Source: Trachythela sp. YZ-2020 (lineage: Eukaryota > Cnidaria > Anthozoa > Malacalcyonacea > Clavulariidae). From it: a DNA stretch of 64,000 bases. The number at the start of each line of letters is the position of its first letter. The stretch's first letter is position 1. The notes beneath the pieces were generated by a model. The model did no database searches. It was not told where the DNA came from and saw only the letters and a program-made list of their open reading frames with translations. Location: assembly GCA_016169945.1 (NCBI GenBank), contig JADLSH010000369.1:3534001-3598000 (forward strand), in the 5' to 3' direction. Shown one piece after another: positions 34,669 to 45,559 of the stretch. A program made the position numbers and the translations under genes.

Positions 34669-35623
34669 TAACGCCTCTCCCGCCTAAATATAACCTACTT
34701 GTACTTGGTGTAATTTGAAATAAAATCGTTTAAATTAACTATATAGCTAGGGGTGGGGGGGGTAGGTGGATGTCGTTGCTATGGTGGTTACTACGGGAGA
34801 AAATTTCAAACAAGCTGCTATTTTCCCCTATTTACCCATTTTAACACCAGAAAACGAAAAATGGATCATTAACGATGCATAATACGGCTAATTTCAAAAT
34901 AGGATTTTCCTTTAAAATTTTGTAGTGTACCCCCTTAAGTAAAATTTTCAGGCATTATTTTGACTTTTACTTAAGTAAAATTTTCAGTCGGTACTTTTAC
35001 TTCTACTTAAGTAAAAATTGAGGTGTTACTTTTCACTTTTACTTAGGTATAAACATTTTGAGTACTTTGCTGAACACTGATACTCGTTTATGTTCTTCAT
35101 TGTATTAATTCCAGCAATTTGGTGGTATAACCTTACAATTAATAACAAGGCAAAATAACAAGCCAATTAATAATAACTTTCAACTGGGTCTTGTTTGGCG
35201 GTGGGGGGGGGGAGTGCTCTTGTGGGGGGTGATGCTCTTTCGAAATACATGTACCATGCACTATTAAAGTGTAATACACTTCTGGATAAGAGTTGTATTT
35301 TGTTTCAATGTTCTATATACTTGCATATTTAATTGCCACATATTTTTTCTTAAATCGCCTTAAAACGTCTTAAAACACATTACCTAAAGGTTGTGTTTTT
35401 CTCATAAATCGCCTAAACTCGCCTTAACTCGCATTATCTCGCGACGAGTTAAGGCGAGTTACCATCCAAGAGTATAGGCCTCAAAATATAGACTGATACT
35501 CCTGAATAAAGTTGATGTTTTCTCATTCCTTAAGTTCTCTTAATACAATAGGTTCATCAGACATCAGGATTACTATGACGTACAGTAGATTCGCAAAATA
35601 AGAAATATTTTTGTGTTTTCCAG

Positions 35624-35788
35624 GAAACAGTTGCACTGTGAAGACCATATCTAACAAATGTTGTGTTTTCCCGTTCCTTTATAAAAACAAATGGTATCAA
35701 TCGTGTACAACCGTCCGCAATTGGAATAGATTATGGTGTGCAACCACGAATAACTACGATAAAGACAAGAAATGGGGAAATTGCAAAG
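35624..35788 (+). CDS. FN2 module exon 5 of the peroxidase gene
   Basis: 165 bases, phase 1-1, intact, with VRNWNRLWC where the others have VHN. The surrounding intron again matches the 1.13 kb unit. Only 0.15 kb further on the unit is cut by the next insertion block. Confidence 0.9.
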
Positions 35789-37136
35789 GTAAATAATACA
35801 ATATTATGGTATATAGAAACGACATTGCGATTTTGTGTGTTCGATGGACAAAACAACATGTCAAGTACGAGGTATAAAACGAAGGTATTTAAAAGAAAGC
35901 ATTTAAATTAAGAATAGATGATGAGTTGTTCTTTTTAGTGCAAAGTTTCTTCGAAACTTTGCAGTATTGTGGTGAGTGGCGAAAATTCAAACGAGTCAGT
36001 CATTCAATCATAGTGTAAACTTTCCGGGGGGTGCATACAATTTATGTTTCCTTTTAAATTTCATTAACATTTAGTGATTTAGTGCTTCAAGACAGGGCTC
36101 CACATTTTTCTTTAAATATTCTTTTGATCTTATGGCGACTTTACACAAACTATGCTAAATTAGAGTCTTTATATTGAACTTGAAACATTTGCTGAAGACG
36201 TTGAATTGACATTAAATTGACGAACTTTCCCCCGGAACACCCGATTTTTTGTGCAATCACAAATGCACGTGCGCTATCAAGTGCGTGGCCGCGAGGTGAC
36301 TGCGAGATTCGTACACGTGCCGTGTAATGAGTCTAGCGACAAGAACATTATCAATATATAGTATAACTATAAGTATGTCGATGAATCGGAGAGAAATCAG
36401 TCATTATAACTGACTTACCAACTTGCCTTCAGTACTGAATAATCAACGGGAAGGATTGTAGAAATTCACTTATTTTCGCTTCCCGAGCATTATTATTTGA
36501 CATTTGCTTTCGAGAATATGATTACGACAAAATATGTGGTAGCAGTTTAAAGGCTATATTATTTCAAATACAACTATAGCCTTATGAACTATTGGGGCAA
36601 TGCCAATGTCAATAAACTTGTGCAAGTCGATGGCTGGATATATATAGTATACTGCATGTATTCGATCTGTAATCTGTATTATGAACTATCAAAACAGTGT
36701 AGACGATAGTATCCGATTTATATTTAACCTATATGGTATAAAACGGGATCATATAAACGTGCTGCAAAGCCTGCAGTCCCAATAGTCGTGTTAATTTAAA
36801 CTTTACAGTATACCTTGAATTGATGGGATATAATTGTATTGGGACTGTATATTTTAAAATAAATGTAAATTCTGATTTTCTGTGATATAAATAATTACGT
36901 TTGAACTTTGAACGTAAACAACAGTACTGTTTATAGAACAAATTGAGGGTTGCTTCGCGTGTGCCTAAGAGATATAAACAAAATATCTTCTATATGTCCG
37001 TGGCCGACGCTGAATTAAAGTCTACGAGTACTGTTTATATATGCATTGACATTGTTAGGAAAACGAAAGTTAAACAGTATTTCCGCTTTGAAAAAAAATC
37101 CCCTCAAAAATTGTGTCGGTGTTCTAGTTGAAGGCA

Positions 37137-37900
37137 GTGGCCGACTATTTAACAATTAGTCGCCGAAGGCGAGGTGATTACAAGCCTATAGTCACTGAGC
37201 CGAAGGCGAAGTGACTATAGGCTTGTAATCACCGAGCCTGAGGCGACTAATTGTTTTAGTAGAAATTTCAAAGAGAAAAACAAACACAGAAAGTTATGAG
37301 GTCAGTTGAAAAGGCTATAGGACAAAATTCAGCGCTTTTCTCAGAGACCGGTTATTAAAAACATGCCGGCAAAAGACGAGTGTCAAAAACATATCGAAGC
37401 GAAACAAAAACAAACAATTTCGTGAGAAAAATACTTTGGAAAGGCTCAAATACAAAGTAGAATGGTTTTAAAAATATATCAAAGCTAGGTTTTTGCTGAA
37501 TATAACGATATAAATGAGGATAAAACGAATAATTTTCAAAATAAACACTTGTGGTTGAGCCGTACGGAAAAAGTTTTATACATGTTCATTTCAACAGCGA
37601 GAAAACGCTGCCTTAATTTCATGGAAGAAAAATAGTGTATTTGTTATCGCTTACCTTTAAAAATGTCAAAAATATATCCTCCGATCCTTGAATTTAGCGG
37701 CAGTTTTTTTCATTTAAAACTTTGAATCAGGCTCAAAAAAACGATTTTTGTTTTAAATTCGGCATGGCAGCTTGCGAAGAAGCCATTTTGAAAAAAAGTG
37801 ATAGTCACTGGGCAGTGACTATCACTTTTTAGAGGCTCAATTTGGACCAATCAGAATGCAGGAAAAGCAATAGACACCTCACAATTTCTACTAAACACCC
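37137..37900. mobile_element. Palindromic MITE with GTGACTATAGGCTTGTAATC hairpin
   Basis: A strong hairpin at 37,151-37,256 (arms with CAATTAGTCGCC and GATTACAAGCCTATAGTCAC) is followed by TTTAGTAGAAATT at 37,255, whose inverse AATTTCTACTAAA ends at about 37,894. A second small hairpin (GTGATAGTCACTGGGCAGTG) lies at 37,795-37,830. Confidence 0.5.
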
Positions 37901-38261
37901 TTATAGACAGTGGGCCGTTCCACGATATTGTGTTGTTTCGTGACCCACAACGGGGGTGGGCATGATCTTGGTATTAAATTGTAGATAAAATTATGGAGAT
38001 CATTCTGTCTCTTTTCACACGCAAGATTTTGGTACGTTAGTTTGCAATTGCAATTTATTTACAAACTCGAAATATGCGTGAATCGGATAAGTGTCCCCGG
38101 CGATTGACCAATGATAATTGCCGTAGGCTCCTCGATCTCCGGTGACCAATATGGCGGCTTGTGGCGTTTTGAGGAAAATGGGAATGAAAATGGGGGGAAA
38201 TTCAGTAAGGAAAACGAAAGATTAATATGGAAGCACTGAAGTACTCTGCGGGTTTTCACTT

Positions 38262-38392
38262 GTTTCCATCTATCAAACTGACGTTCGCAACTTTCCAGAT
38301 TTTCAAAGATTTTCACTTTCAAAGATTTTAACTTTACTCAGTTCAAAGTTGAAAAAATGACGTAACGTCAGTTTGGTAGATGGAAACAAGTG
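38262..38392. mobile_element. Small MITE, CACTTGTTTCCATCTA ends (copy 1)
   Basis: A 131-bp inverted repeat beginning CACTTGTTTCCATCTATCAA and ending in its inverse. The same unit occurs in the other foldback arm (about 43,343-43,473) and at 61,078-61,313. Confidence 0.75.
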
Positions 38393-38983
38393 GTGACCGC
38401 GGCGAAGACATATTTTTGTTGAATTTTGGTCCTGTAGGCTGTAACACCATAATTTACAAGTAAAATGCAAGTAATGTTTCAGGAAAATCTATCCTTGATC
38501 CTACAGATAAAGAATATTTCACAATTCGCCGTGGGAAGTGTATGCGTATTTATTGCTGACGTAAATAGATGAGTCATGCATGGAATTAGCTAACAGTATT
38601 TATATGTCAAGATTGTCAAGTTCTCATGACATTTGTTTTTCGAAGGCCTAGTATTAACTTCGGTTTTGAAAATCGTGTATTTAACGCCAAGCGTAAACAT
38701 ACGCAGGCAAATTATGCCCCATTTATAATTACTTGTAACAAGATACGGACCCTACCAAGCTTTCCAAGAAAATGATCATTGAAACTTTGCTTTTAGTAAA
38801 AAAGATTTTATTTGTAATCTTGAGAGAGGACAGAGTTGTCAATGTTGTGGATGAATAGTTACAGTAAATATTACGTTGTCTTTGTGTTGAAAGAAAAACA
38901 TTCGTTAATCGTTATGTTTATGACTTATACTCAGTATTAAGTTATAGAAGGACAAAGAGTAAAGAGTAGTTACATGTAGGGTT

Positions 38984-39390
38984 GGGATAAAACACGGATA
39001 CGGATGGCACGGATACGGATACGGATGAGGGGATAAAACACGGATATGGGGATAAAACACGGATGAGGGGATAAAACACGGATATGGGGATAAAACACGG
39101 ATGAGGGGATAAAACACGGATGAGGGGATAAAACACGGACGAGGGGATAAGACACGGATATGGGGATAAAACACGGACGAGGGGATAAAACACGGATGAG
39201 GGGATAAAACACGGATGAGGGGATAAAACACGGATGAGGGGATAAAACACGGATGAGGGGATAAAACACGGATATGGGGATAAAACACGGATGGGGGGAT
39301 AAAACACGGATGAGGGGATAAAACACGGATTGGGGGATAAAACACGGATGAGGGGGTAAAACACGGATATGCGGATAAAATACGGATGAG
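38984..39390 (-). repeat. 19-bp minisatellite array A
   Basis: About 21 copies of CACGGATGAGGGGATAAAA, with variants such as GATATGGGGATAAAA. The orientation is opposite to arrays B and C. On its minus strand all three frames stay open because 19 is not a multiple of 3 and the unit has no stop; the encoded text is not a protein. Confidence 0.95.
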
Positions 39391-39830
39391 GCACAGAATA
39401 GGAAGTTTCCTATTCTGTGGATGAGATAATAATTGCCCAACATTTTTTAGTATTTAAATGTACTGACAAGTAAAACGTTGATACTCTCTTCTCAGTGAAA
39501 CTGGAACCGTAGACTAGCATAGAACTAAAGTTTCTAAAGGCTGATATACGCGTCACTGCGCATTCAATAAGTGTGAACTTCTGCGCGCATTTGTTGGAAG
39601 AAGATAAGGTAATACTTTTTATTTAATATACTTTTGAGAATACCAGATAACCGATGGAGATTTGTTGCTTGTCAGAGGAGTTTCCATTTACGCGGATCTG
39701 ATTATAATTAACTCGCAGTGCAAGACGCCGGCAGATTACAAGGCGAATTTATAGTTTGATAACCACAAAAAGTACGCGTTTGTCATTTAATTTATGTTAC
39801 CGGGTTGAATGTTTTCTTTTAAAAATAGTT

Positions 39831-40835
39831 TAATATCTATGACAAGATATTTTGTAATGAATTTTGATAAAATCTTAAAATAAGGTAATTTTGAATAAAT
39901 GCCAAAACATGGGAAGCGACATGACAAGGCTTCTTATGTAGATTTCAAGACGAATTTATAGTTTGATAACCACAAAAAGTACGCGTTGTTATTTATTGTT
40001 TTTTTGTATACAGTCTACGACAAGATATTTTATATATTTGATACAAATCATAGCCAGAATAAGGTGATTTTTAATAAATGCCAAAACATGGGAGTGTTGC
40101 AAAGGCTTCTCATGTGAAGTGTTAGTGCAAAGGCTTCTCATGACAAATGTTGCAAAGGCTTCTCATGACAAGTGTTGCAAATTAAAGGCTTCTCATGTTC
40201 TACCTGACAAGTTGTTTTGTTGCCCTTGGTACTGACGCGGTCGGCATTTATTATCGGCTTACCAAAAATGCATTTGAATGTATCCATAATTTTTAGCTAA
40301 GATTTTAACATAAGTTTTGCTAACATTTGCATAACATTTGTAGTGCTGTTGAGTTATACGATCTATGGGTATAGACTTTATTAACCTTGTCAAAGTATGT
40401 AGATAATATACATTAACTTTAATAATATTGTTATTTAGTTAATAAAGGGTGCTTTCCAGTGCTGCGTTTTTCAAACGTATGTCTACACAAGAAAGTCTAA
40501 ATCGAGTTAATGTTATTTATGGAACAGCCGAACAACCACATGAATGACTGTGTAGCATTTAGTACTTTGAATGATTTAGTATCTATTTGTTCACGTATTT
40601 TATAGCTAAATAAAAATTAGAAGGAATTAAAGTTTTCCGTGTACGTACGTACGTATGAAAAATGCAGTATTTGAGTGCAGCCTCAGTTGTATAAAATAAA
40701 ACATTTCCATGACCATGTCCACAAGTTGAAATTTCCAGTAATTCATTACTAATTTTGTTTTGACATTTATTTGATATTACATATTCAGGTATTGCAAACG
40801 TTAATAAAGTTATGTGAAAATTTATTATAAGAAAA
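39831..40835. other. Foldback spacer with short direct repeats
   Basis: The spacer holds a roughly 150-bp direct repeat (GAATTTATAGTTTGATAACC at about 39,748 and 39,953) and four to five degenerate copies of GTTGCAAAGGCTTCTCATGA at 40,093-40,200. No gene is recognised. Confidence 0.6.
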
Positions 40836-41393
40836 CATTTAACCCGGTAACATAAATTAAATGACAAACGCGTACTTTTTGTGGTTATGAAACTATAAAT
40901 TCGCCTTGTGATCTGCCGGCGTGTTATGGCGTAGATTATTATGTTGTATATATAAGCGTGGGAATACAACCTCATGAGAGTGTGGCAAGTTTAATTTTAA
41001 GGTAAACTAAAAAGTGTTATCCTTATACAAGCAAAATTCATGTTGCATTATAAAAATAATCAGTCTACCGCTTAAACAGTGGAAACAAAGCACTTCGCAG
41101 TTATAATCAGATCCGCGTAAATGGAAACTCCTCTGACAAGAAACAAATCTCCATCGGTTATCTGGTATTCTCAAAAGTATATTAAACAAAAAGTATTACC
41201 TTATCTTCTTCCAACAAATGCGCGCAGAAGTTCGCACTTATTGAATGCGCAGTCTACGTATATCAGCCTTTGGAAACTTTACTTCTATGCTAGTCTACGG
41301 GTTCCAGTTTTAGAAGAGAGTATCAACGTTTTATTTGTCAGTACATTTAAATACTAAAAAATGTTGGGAAATTATTATCTCATCCACGTATAT

Positions 41394-42068
41394 ATTTTAT
41401 CCCCATATCCGTGTTTTACCCCCTCATCCGTGTTTTATCCCCCAATCCGTGTTTTATCCCCTCATCCGTGTTTTATCCCCCCATCCGTGTTTTATCCCCT
41501 CATCCGTGTTTTATCCCCTCATCCGTGTTTTATCCCCTCATCCGTGTTTTATCCCCCCATCCGTGTTTTATCCCCTCATCCGTGTTTTATCCCCTCATCC
41601 GTGTTTTATCCCCTCATCCGTGTTTTATCCCCTCATCCGTGTTTTATCCCCATATCCGTGTTTTATCCCCCCATCCGTGTTTTATCCCCCCATCCGTGTT
41701 TTATCCCCTCATCCGTGTTTTATCCCCATCCGTGTTTTATCCCCTCATCCGTGTTTTATCCCCTCATCCGTGTTTTATCCCCATATCCGTGTTTTACCCC
41801 CTCATCCGTGTTTTATCCCCCAATCCGTGTTTTATCCCCTCATCCGTGTTTTATCCCCCCATCCGTGTTTTATCCGCTCATCCGTGTTTTATCCCCTCAT
41901 CCGTGTTTTATCCCCTCATCCGTGTTTTATCCCCTCATCCGTGTTTTATCCCCATATCCGTGTTTTATCCCCCCATCCGTGTTTTATCCCCCCATCCGTG
42001 TTTTATCCCCTCATCCGTGTTTTATCCCCCCATCCGTGTTTTATCCCCTCATCCGTGTTTTATCCCCT
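41394..42068 (+). repeat. 19-bp minisatellite array B
   Basis: About 35 copies of CATCCGTGTTTTATCCCCT with single-base variants. Ordered variants (CATATCC, CCCATCC, CTCATCC) recur in blocks, which suggests duplications of several units at a time. At 42,068-42,080 the array flips orientation through the palindrome CCCAACCCGGGTTGGG into a short inverted stretch up to 42,165. Confidence 0.95.
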
Positions 42069-42320
42069 CAACCCGGGTTGGGATAAAACACGGATACGGA
42101 TGGCACGGATACGGATACGGATGAGGGGATAAAACACGGATATGGGGATAAAACACGGACACGGATATCAGCCTTTAGAAACTTTAGTTCTATGCTAGTC
42201 TACGGGTTCCAGTTTTACTGAGAAGAGAGTATCAACGTTTTACTTGTCAGTACATTTAAATACTAAAAAATGTTGGGCAATTATTATCTCATCTACAGAA
42301 TAGGAAACTTCCTATTCTGT

Positions 42321-42755
42321 GCCTCATCCGTATTTTATCCCCATATCCGTGTTTTACCCCCTCATCCGTGTTTTATCCCCCAATCCGTGTTTTATCCCCT
42401 CATCCGTGTTTTATCCCCCCATCCGTGTTTTATCCCCATATCCGTGTTTTATCCCCTCATCCGTGTTTTATCCCCTCATCCGTGTTTTATCCCCTCATCC
42501 GTGTTTTATCCCCTCATCCGTGTTTTATCCCCTCGTCCGTGTTTTATCCCCATATCCGTGTTTTATCCCCTCGTCCGTGTTTTATCCCCTCATCCGTGTT
42601 TTATCCCCTCATCCGTGTTTTATCCCCATATCCGTGTTTTATCCCCTCATCCGTGTTTTATCCCCATATCCGTGTTTTATCCCCTCATCCGTATCCGTAT
42701 CCGTGCCATCCGTATCCGTATCCGTGCCATCCGTATCCGTGTTTTATCCCAACCC
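42321..42755 (+). repeat. 19-bp minisatellite array C
   Basis: About 22 copies, almost the mirror image of array A, including the irregular end CCGTATCCGTATCCGTGCCA. The palindrome CAGAATAGGAAACTTCCTAT at its start (42,295-42,322) is also found at the inner end of array A (39,394-39,421). Confidence 0.95.
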
Positions 42756-44040
42756 TACATGGAACTACTCTTTACTCTTTGTCCTTCTATAACTTAATGC
42801 TGAGTATAAGTCATAAACATAACGATTAACGAATGTTTTTCTTTCAACACAAAGACAACGTAATATTTACTGTAACTATTCATCCACAACATTGACAACT
42901 CTGTCCTCTCTCAAGATTACAAATAAAATCTTTTTTACTAAAAGCAAAGTTTCAATGATCATTTTCTTGGAAAGCTTGGTAGGGTCCGTATCTTGTTACA
43001 AGTAATTATAAATGGGGCATAATTTGCCTGCGTATGTTTACGCTTGGCGTTAAATACACGATTTTCAAAAGCGAAGTTAATACTAGGCCTTCGAAAAACA
43101 AATGTCATGAGAACTTGACAATCTTGACATATAAATACTGTTAGCTAATTCCATGCATGACTCATCTATTTACGTCAGCAATAAATACGCATACACTTCC
43201 CACGGCGAATTGTGAAATATTCTTTATCTGTAGGATCAAGGATAGATTTTCCTGAAACATTACTTGCATTTTACTTGTAAATTATGGTGTTACAGCCTAC
43301 AGGACCAAAATTCAACAAAAATATGTCTTCGCCGCGGTCACCACTTGTTTCCATCTACCAAACTGACGTTACGTCATTTTTTCAACTTTGAAGTAAAGTT
43401 AAAATCTTTGAAAGTGAAAATCTTTGAAAATCGGGAAAGTTGCGAACGTCAGTTTGATAGATGGAAACAAGTGAAAACCCGCAGAGTACTTCAGTGCTTC
43501 CATATTAATCTTTCGTTTTCCTTACTGAATTTCCCCCCATTTTCACTCCCATTTTCCTCAAAACGTATGGCTCTTTGAAACTTTGCACAATCCTTGGATC
43601 CCTAGTTCTATTTGGTTTGACTTTACTGATGTAAAGATAAAATTGTATATAAAGTATTGGCGCATAATCACACGTTTATTACATTCAGTACCCTTTCAAG
43701 ATATTGTTACGGCAATCATGCGTTTGGAAATTCTCAAAATATAAGATAGCAACACCCGGAGTGCACTAAAACTTGTCGTTCCTACATTAATTCCAGGTAC
43801 AATCGTGATTTTTCCGATTGAGTGTGGTTCTAGGCATGAACTTATATACTGGTTTATGTTCTTCATTGTATTAATTCCAGCAATTTGGTGGTATAACCTT
43901 ACAATTAATAACAAGGCAAAATAACAAGCAAATTAATAATAACTTTCAACCGGGTCTTGTTTGGGGGGTACTCTTGTGGGGGGTGATACATGTACTATGC
44001 ACTATTAAACTGTAATACACTTCTGGATAAGAAAGACGAT

Positions 44041-44165
44041 AAGATAGAAACGACATTGCGATTTTGTGTTCGATAGACAAAATAACATGTCAGGCACGAG
44101 GTATAAAACGAAGGTATTTAAAAGAGACCATTTAAATTAAAATTAGATGATGAGTTGTTATTTCT
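44041..44165 (+). repeat. Vestigial FN2 unit lacking its exon
   Basis: This piece (AGATAGAAACGACATTGCG ... GGTATTTAAAAG) is the part that follows the FN2 exon in every complete unit, but here it directly follows the part that normally precedes the exon by some 500 bp. An FN2 exon and nearby intron have therefore been deleted, so the array once had at least seven units. Confidence 0.75.
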
Positions 44166-44202
44166 CTATTCACAAAATAGGAAATATTTTTCTGTCTTCC
44201 AG

Positions 44203-44376
44203 GAAACAGTTGCACTGTGAAGACCATATCTAACCAATGTTGTGTTTTCCCGTTCCTTTATAAAAACAAATGGTATCAATCGTGTACAACCGTCCACAAT
44301 TCGAATAGATTATGGTGTGCAACCACGAACAACTACGATAAAGACAAGAAATGGGGAAATTGCAAAACCACTCAAG
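44203..44376 (+). CDS. FN2 module exon 6 of the peroxidase gene
   Basis: The exon is 174 bases, three codons longer than the others: after KKWGNC it reads KTTQ before the donor CAAG/GTAAAG. The Cys pattern is intact (NQCCVFPF ... WCATTNNYD). Phase 1-1. It is the most divergent and probably the oldest or terminal module of the array. Confidence 0.88.
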
Positions 44377-44663
44377 GTAAAGAATATATATTATTATGGT
44401 GCAGAAACGACATTGCAATTTTGTGTGTTCGCTGGACAAACAACATGTCAAACACGAGGTACAATACAAAGGTATTTAAAAGAAAGCATTTAAATTAAGA
44501 ATTGATGATGAGTTGTTCTTTTTCTATTTGGTTTGACTTTACCGATGTAAAGATAAAATTCTATATGTCAAAATAACTACATGACATACAATATTAAATA
44601 ACAACATTAACATGCACCATTGACTAACACCATTAATTAGTAACGTTAATTTACACCTCGTAG

Positions 44664-44722
44664 GGCTGCTGAACGATGTCGCCAAGGGATTTGGCAAGTA
44701 TGTTAAAACTGGAAGGTTTTGA
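44664..44722 (+). CDS. Predicted terminal exon of the peroxidase gene
   Basis: An acceptor CCTCGTAG before 44,664 joins in phase 1 to exon 6 and gives LLNDVAKGFGKYVKTGRF followed by TGA at 44,720-44,722. The short tail is not recognised. The choice rests on phase, a decent acceptor and the polyadenylation signal 230 bp further on. Confidence 0.55.
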
Positions 44723-44948
44723 TTCGGAGGCAAGTGATTGTGGAAATGACGTGAATTATACTAAAAATTGTGTTAACCGCTTATACGGACTATATACTAT
44801 CTATTATTTTTACGCACTGTACTCTTTCTATGCATGTCTATCTTTTCAATTGTTCCAGAATAATAACTTTTTCACTGATTAGTCTTAGGCTCCAACTTGT
44901 ACTTTTAATATTGTTTGTGACATTAACTTTGTATATTTAAACTCCACC

Positions 44949-44954
44949 AATAAA
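44949..44954 (+). terminator. Polyadenylation signal AATAAA
   Basis: AATAAA followed by a T/G-rich stretch (GTTGTTTTTGGG). It lies 227 bp after the predicted stop of the peroxidase gene and on the same strand. Confidence 0.55.
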
Positions 44955-45559
44955 GTTGTTTTTGGGTATTTTGTACCTGGCAAGTATAGACATAACGTAA
45001 CGCAAGAGTAACTTGTCGCTTTCTAGCTTTTCAGTACTTGTTTTCCCAACTTCCAAGTGCGCGCGACGATAACTACAATCAGTGATAATGAGAGGTGAGT
45101 TACTAAGTCACTTAAATAAAAAGGTGCTTTTCACATAGGTTGTGTAATGTAACCACCAGAGAAGAGTTTAAAACGCGAATACTGAGAGAGGTTCCACACT
45201 TAACGAAAGCGTAGTTTAAAGCGCACCCTTTATATTCAGTATAAACGTATATTTTGAAAGTGACAACGTCGCGTTGCCCGCCCAGTCACGCCTATTATCC
45301 TGCCTAGAAACAACGTGATTGCAACGACCACGACTATAACAATTCCGTAAAACGTTAAAATTCAACCTGAATAGGCTGACATTGAATGTTAATCTATACT
45401 GACTATAGATCTAACTCTGGTTCTACAATTGAAGTCGTTCGTTCACGGCAACCAGGTTTAATATCACTCATGTTTCATCTCGTTAGTTACTTTCGTTCTA
45501 AGTAAACTGAATGGAAAGTTCCGTCGAATTGCACTCACTCGCTTGGACACTCTGCATGT
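44955..45559. other. Intergenic DNA with a MITE relic
   Basis: At 45,265-45,380 a degenerate relative of the Tc1/mariner-like MITE at 52,424 can be seen (GTTGCCCGCCC, CCTGCCTAGAAAC, CAACCTGAATAGGCTG). Nothing else is recognised. Confidence 0.4.

Larger units (their letters stand above)
32974..34934 (-). mobile_element. TTAA-flanked element Y, inverted relative to X
   Basis: It starts GGTGGTACACCAC and ends GTAGTGTACCCCC, flanked by TTAA at 32,970-32,973 (shared with element X) and 34,935-34,938. Read on the minus strand its first 1.1 kb matches the first part of element X. It carries a MITE (34,201-34,668) and palindromes (33,515-33,560 and 33,659-33,787). No transposase is visible. Confidence 0.75.
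23930..35079. mobile_element. hAT-ended element with nested insertions, in an FN2 intron
   Basis: The left end reads CAGTGTTAGCCAGTAACGAA and the right end is inverted (TTTGCTGAACACTG). The 8-bp repeat ATACTCGT flanks it at 23,922-23,929 and 35,080-35,087. The terminal parts contain many ACTTAAGTAAAA motifs and no transposase, so the hAT part is non-autonomous. Inside are a truncated LINE, two TTAA-flanked elements, a Helitron-like element, a long LINE and MITEs. Without them the hAT part would be roughly 0.5 kb. Confidence 0.9.
38165..43565. mobile_element. Foldback-type element with minisatellite arms
   Basis: The stretch from CGTTTTGAGGAAAATGGG at 38,165 is repeated in inverted orientation, ending at 43,565. 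Each arm has about 0.8 kb of unique sequence, then a 19-bp minisatellite array, then an inner block of about 0.4 kb (39,391-39,830 on the left; 40,836-41,393 and again 42,168-42,320 on the right). The right arm holds an extra minisatellite and inner-block copy. The central spacer is about 1 kb. No coding region is supported. Long, internally repetitive inverted arms are the hallmark of foldback transposons; a simple inverted duplication is the alternative. Confidence 0.75.
35937..43605. mobile_element. 7.67 kb insertion block in the FN2 intron
   Basis: The repeat unit is interrupted between GTTGTTCTTTTT and TTCTATTTGG, with at most TT duplicated. Left end AGTGCAAAGTTTC and right end (inverted) TTGTGCAAAGTTTC are similar. 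The block contains unassigned DNA (35,937-37,136), a palindromic MITE (about 37,137-37,900) and the 5.4 kb foldback structure. It is not clear whether it moved as one element. Confidence 0.65.

Noticed and set aside
38905..39443. Three overlapping ORFs of about 150 codons rich in VFYP/IRVLSP
   Set aside because: They are translations of the 19-bp minisatellite in all three frames; there is no start context, splice structure or domain.
38984..42755. CRISPR array
   Set aside because: The units are continuous 19-bp tandem repeats without unique spacers, in an animal genome.
41335..42829. ORFs of up to 265 codons with the same cyclic motif
   Set aside because: Same cause as above, in arrays B and C.
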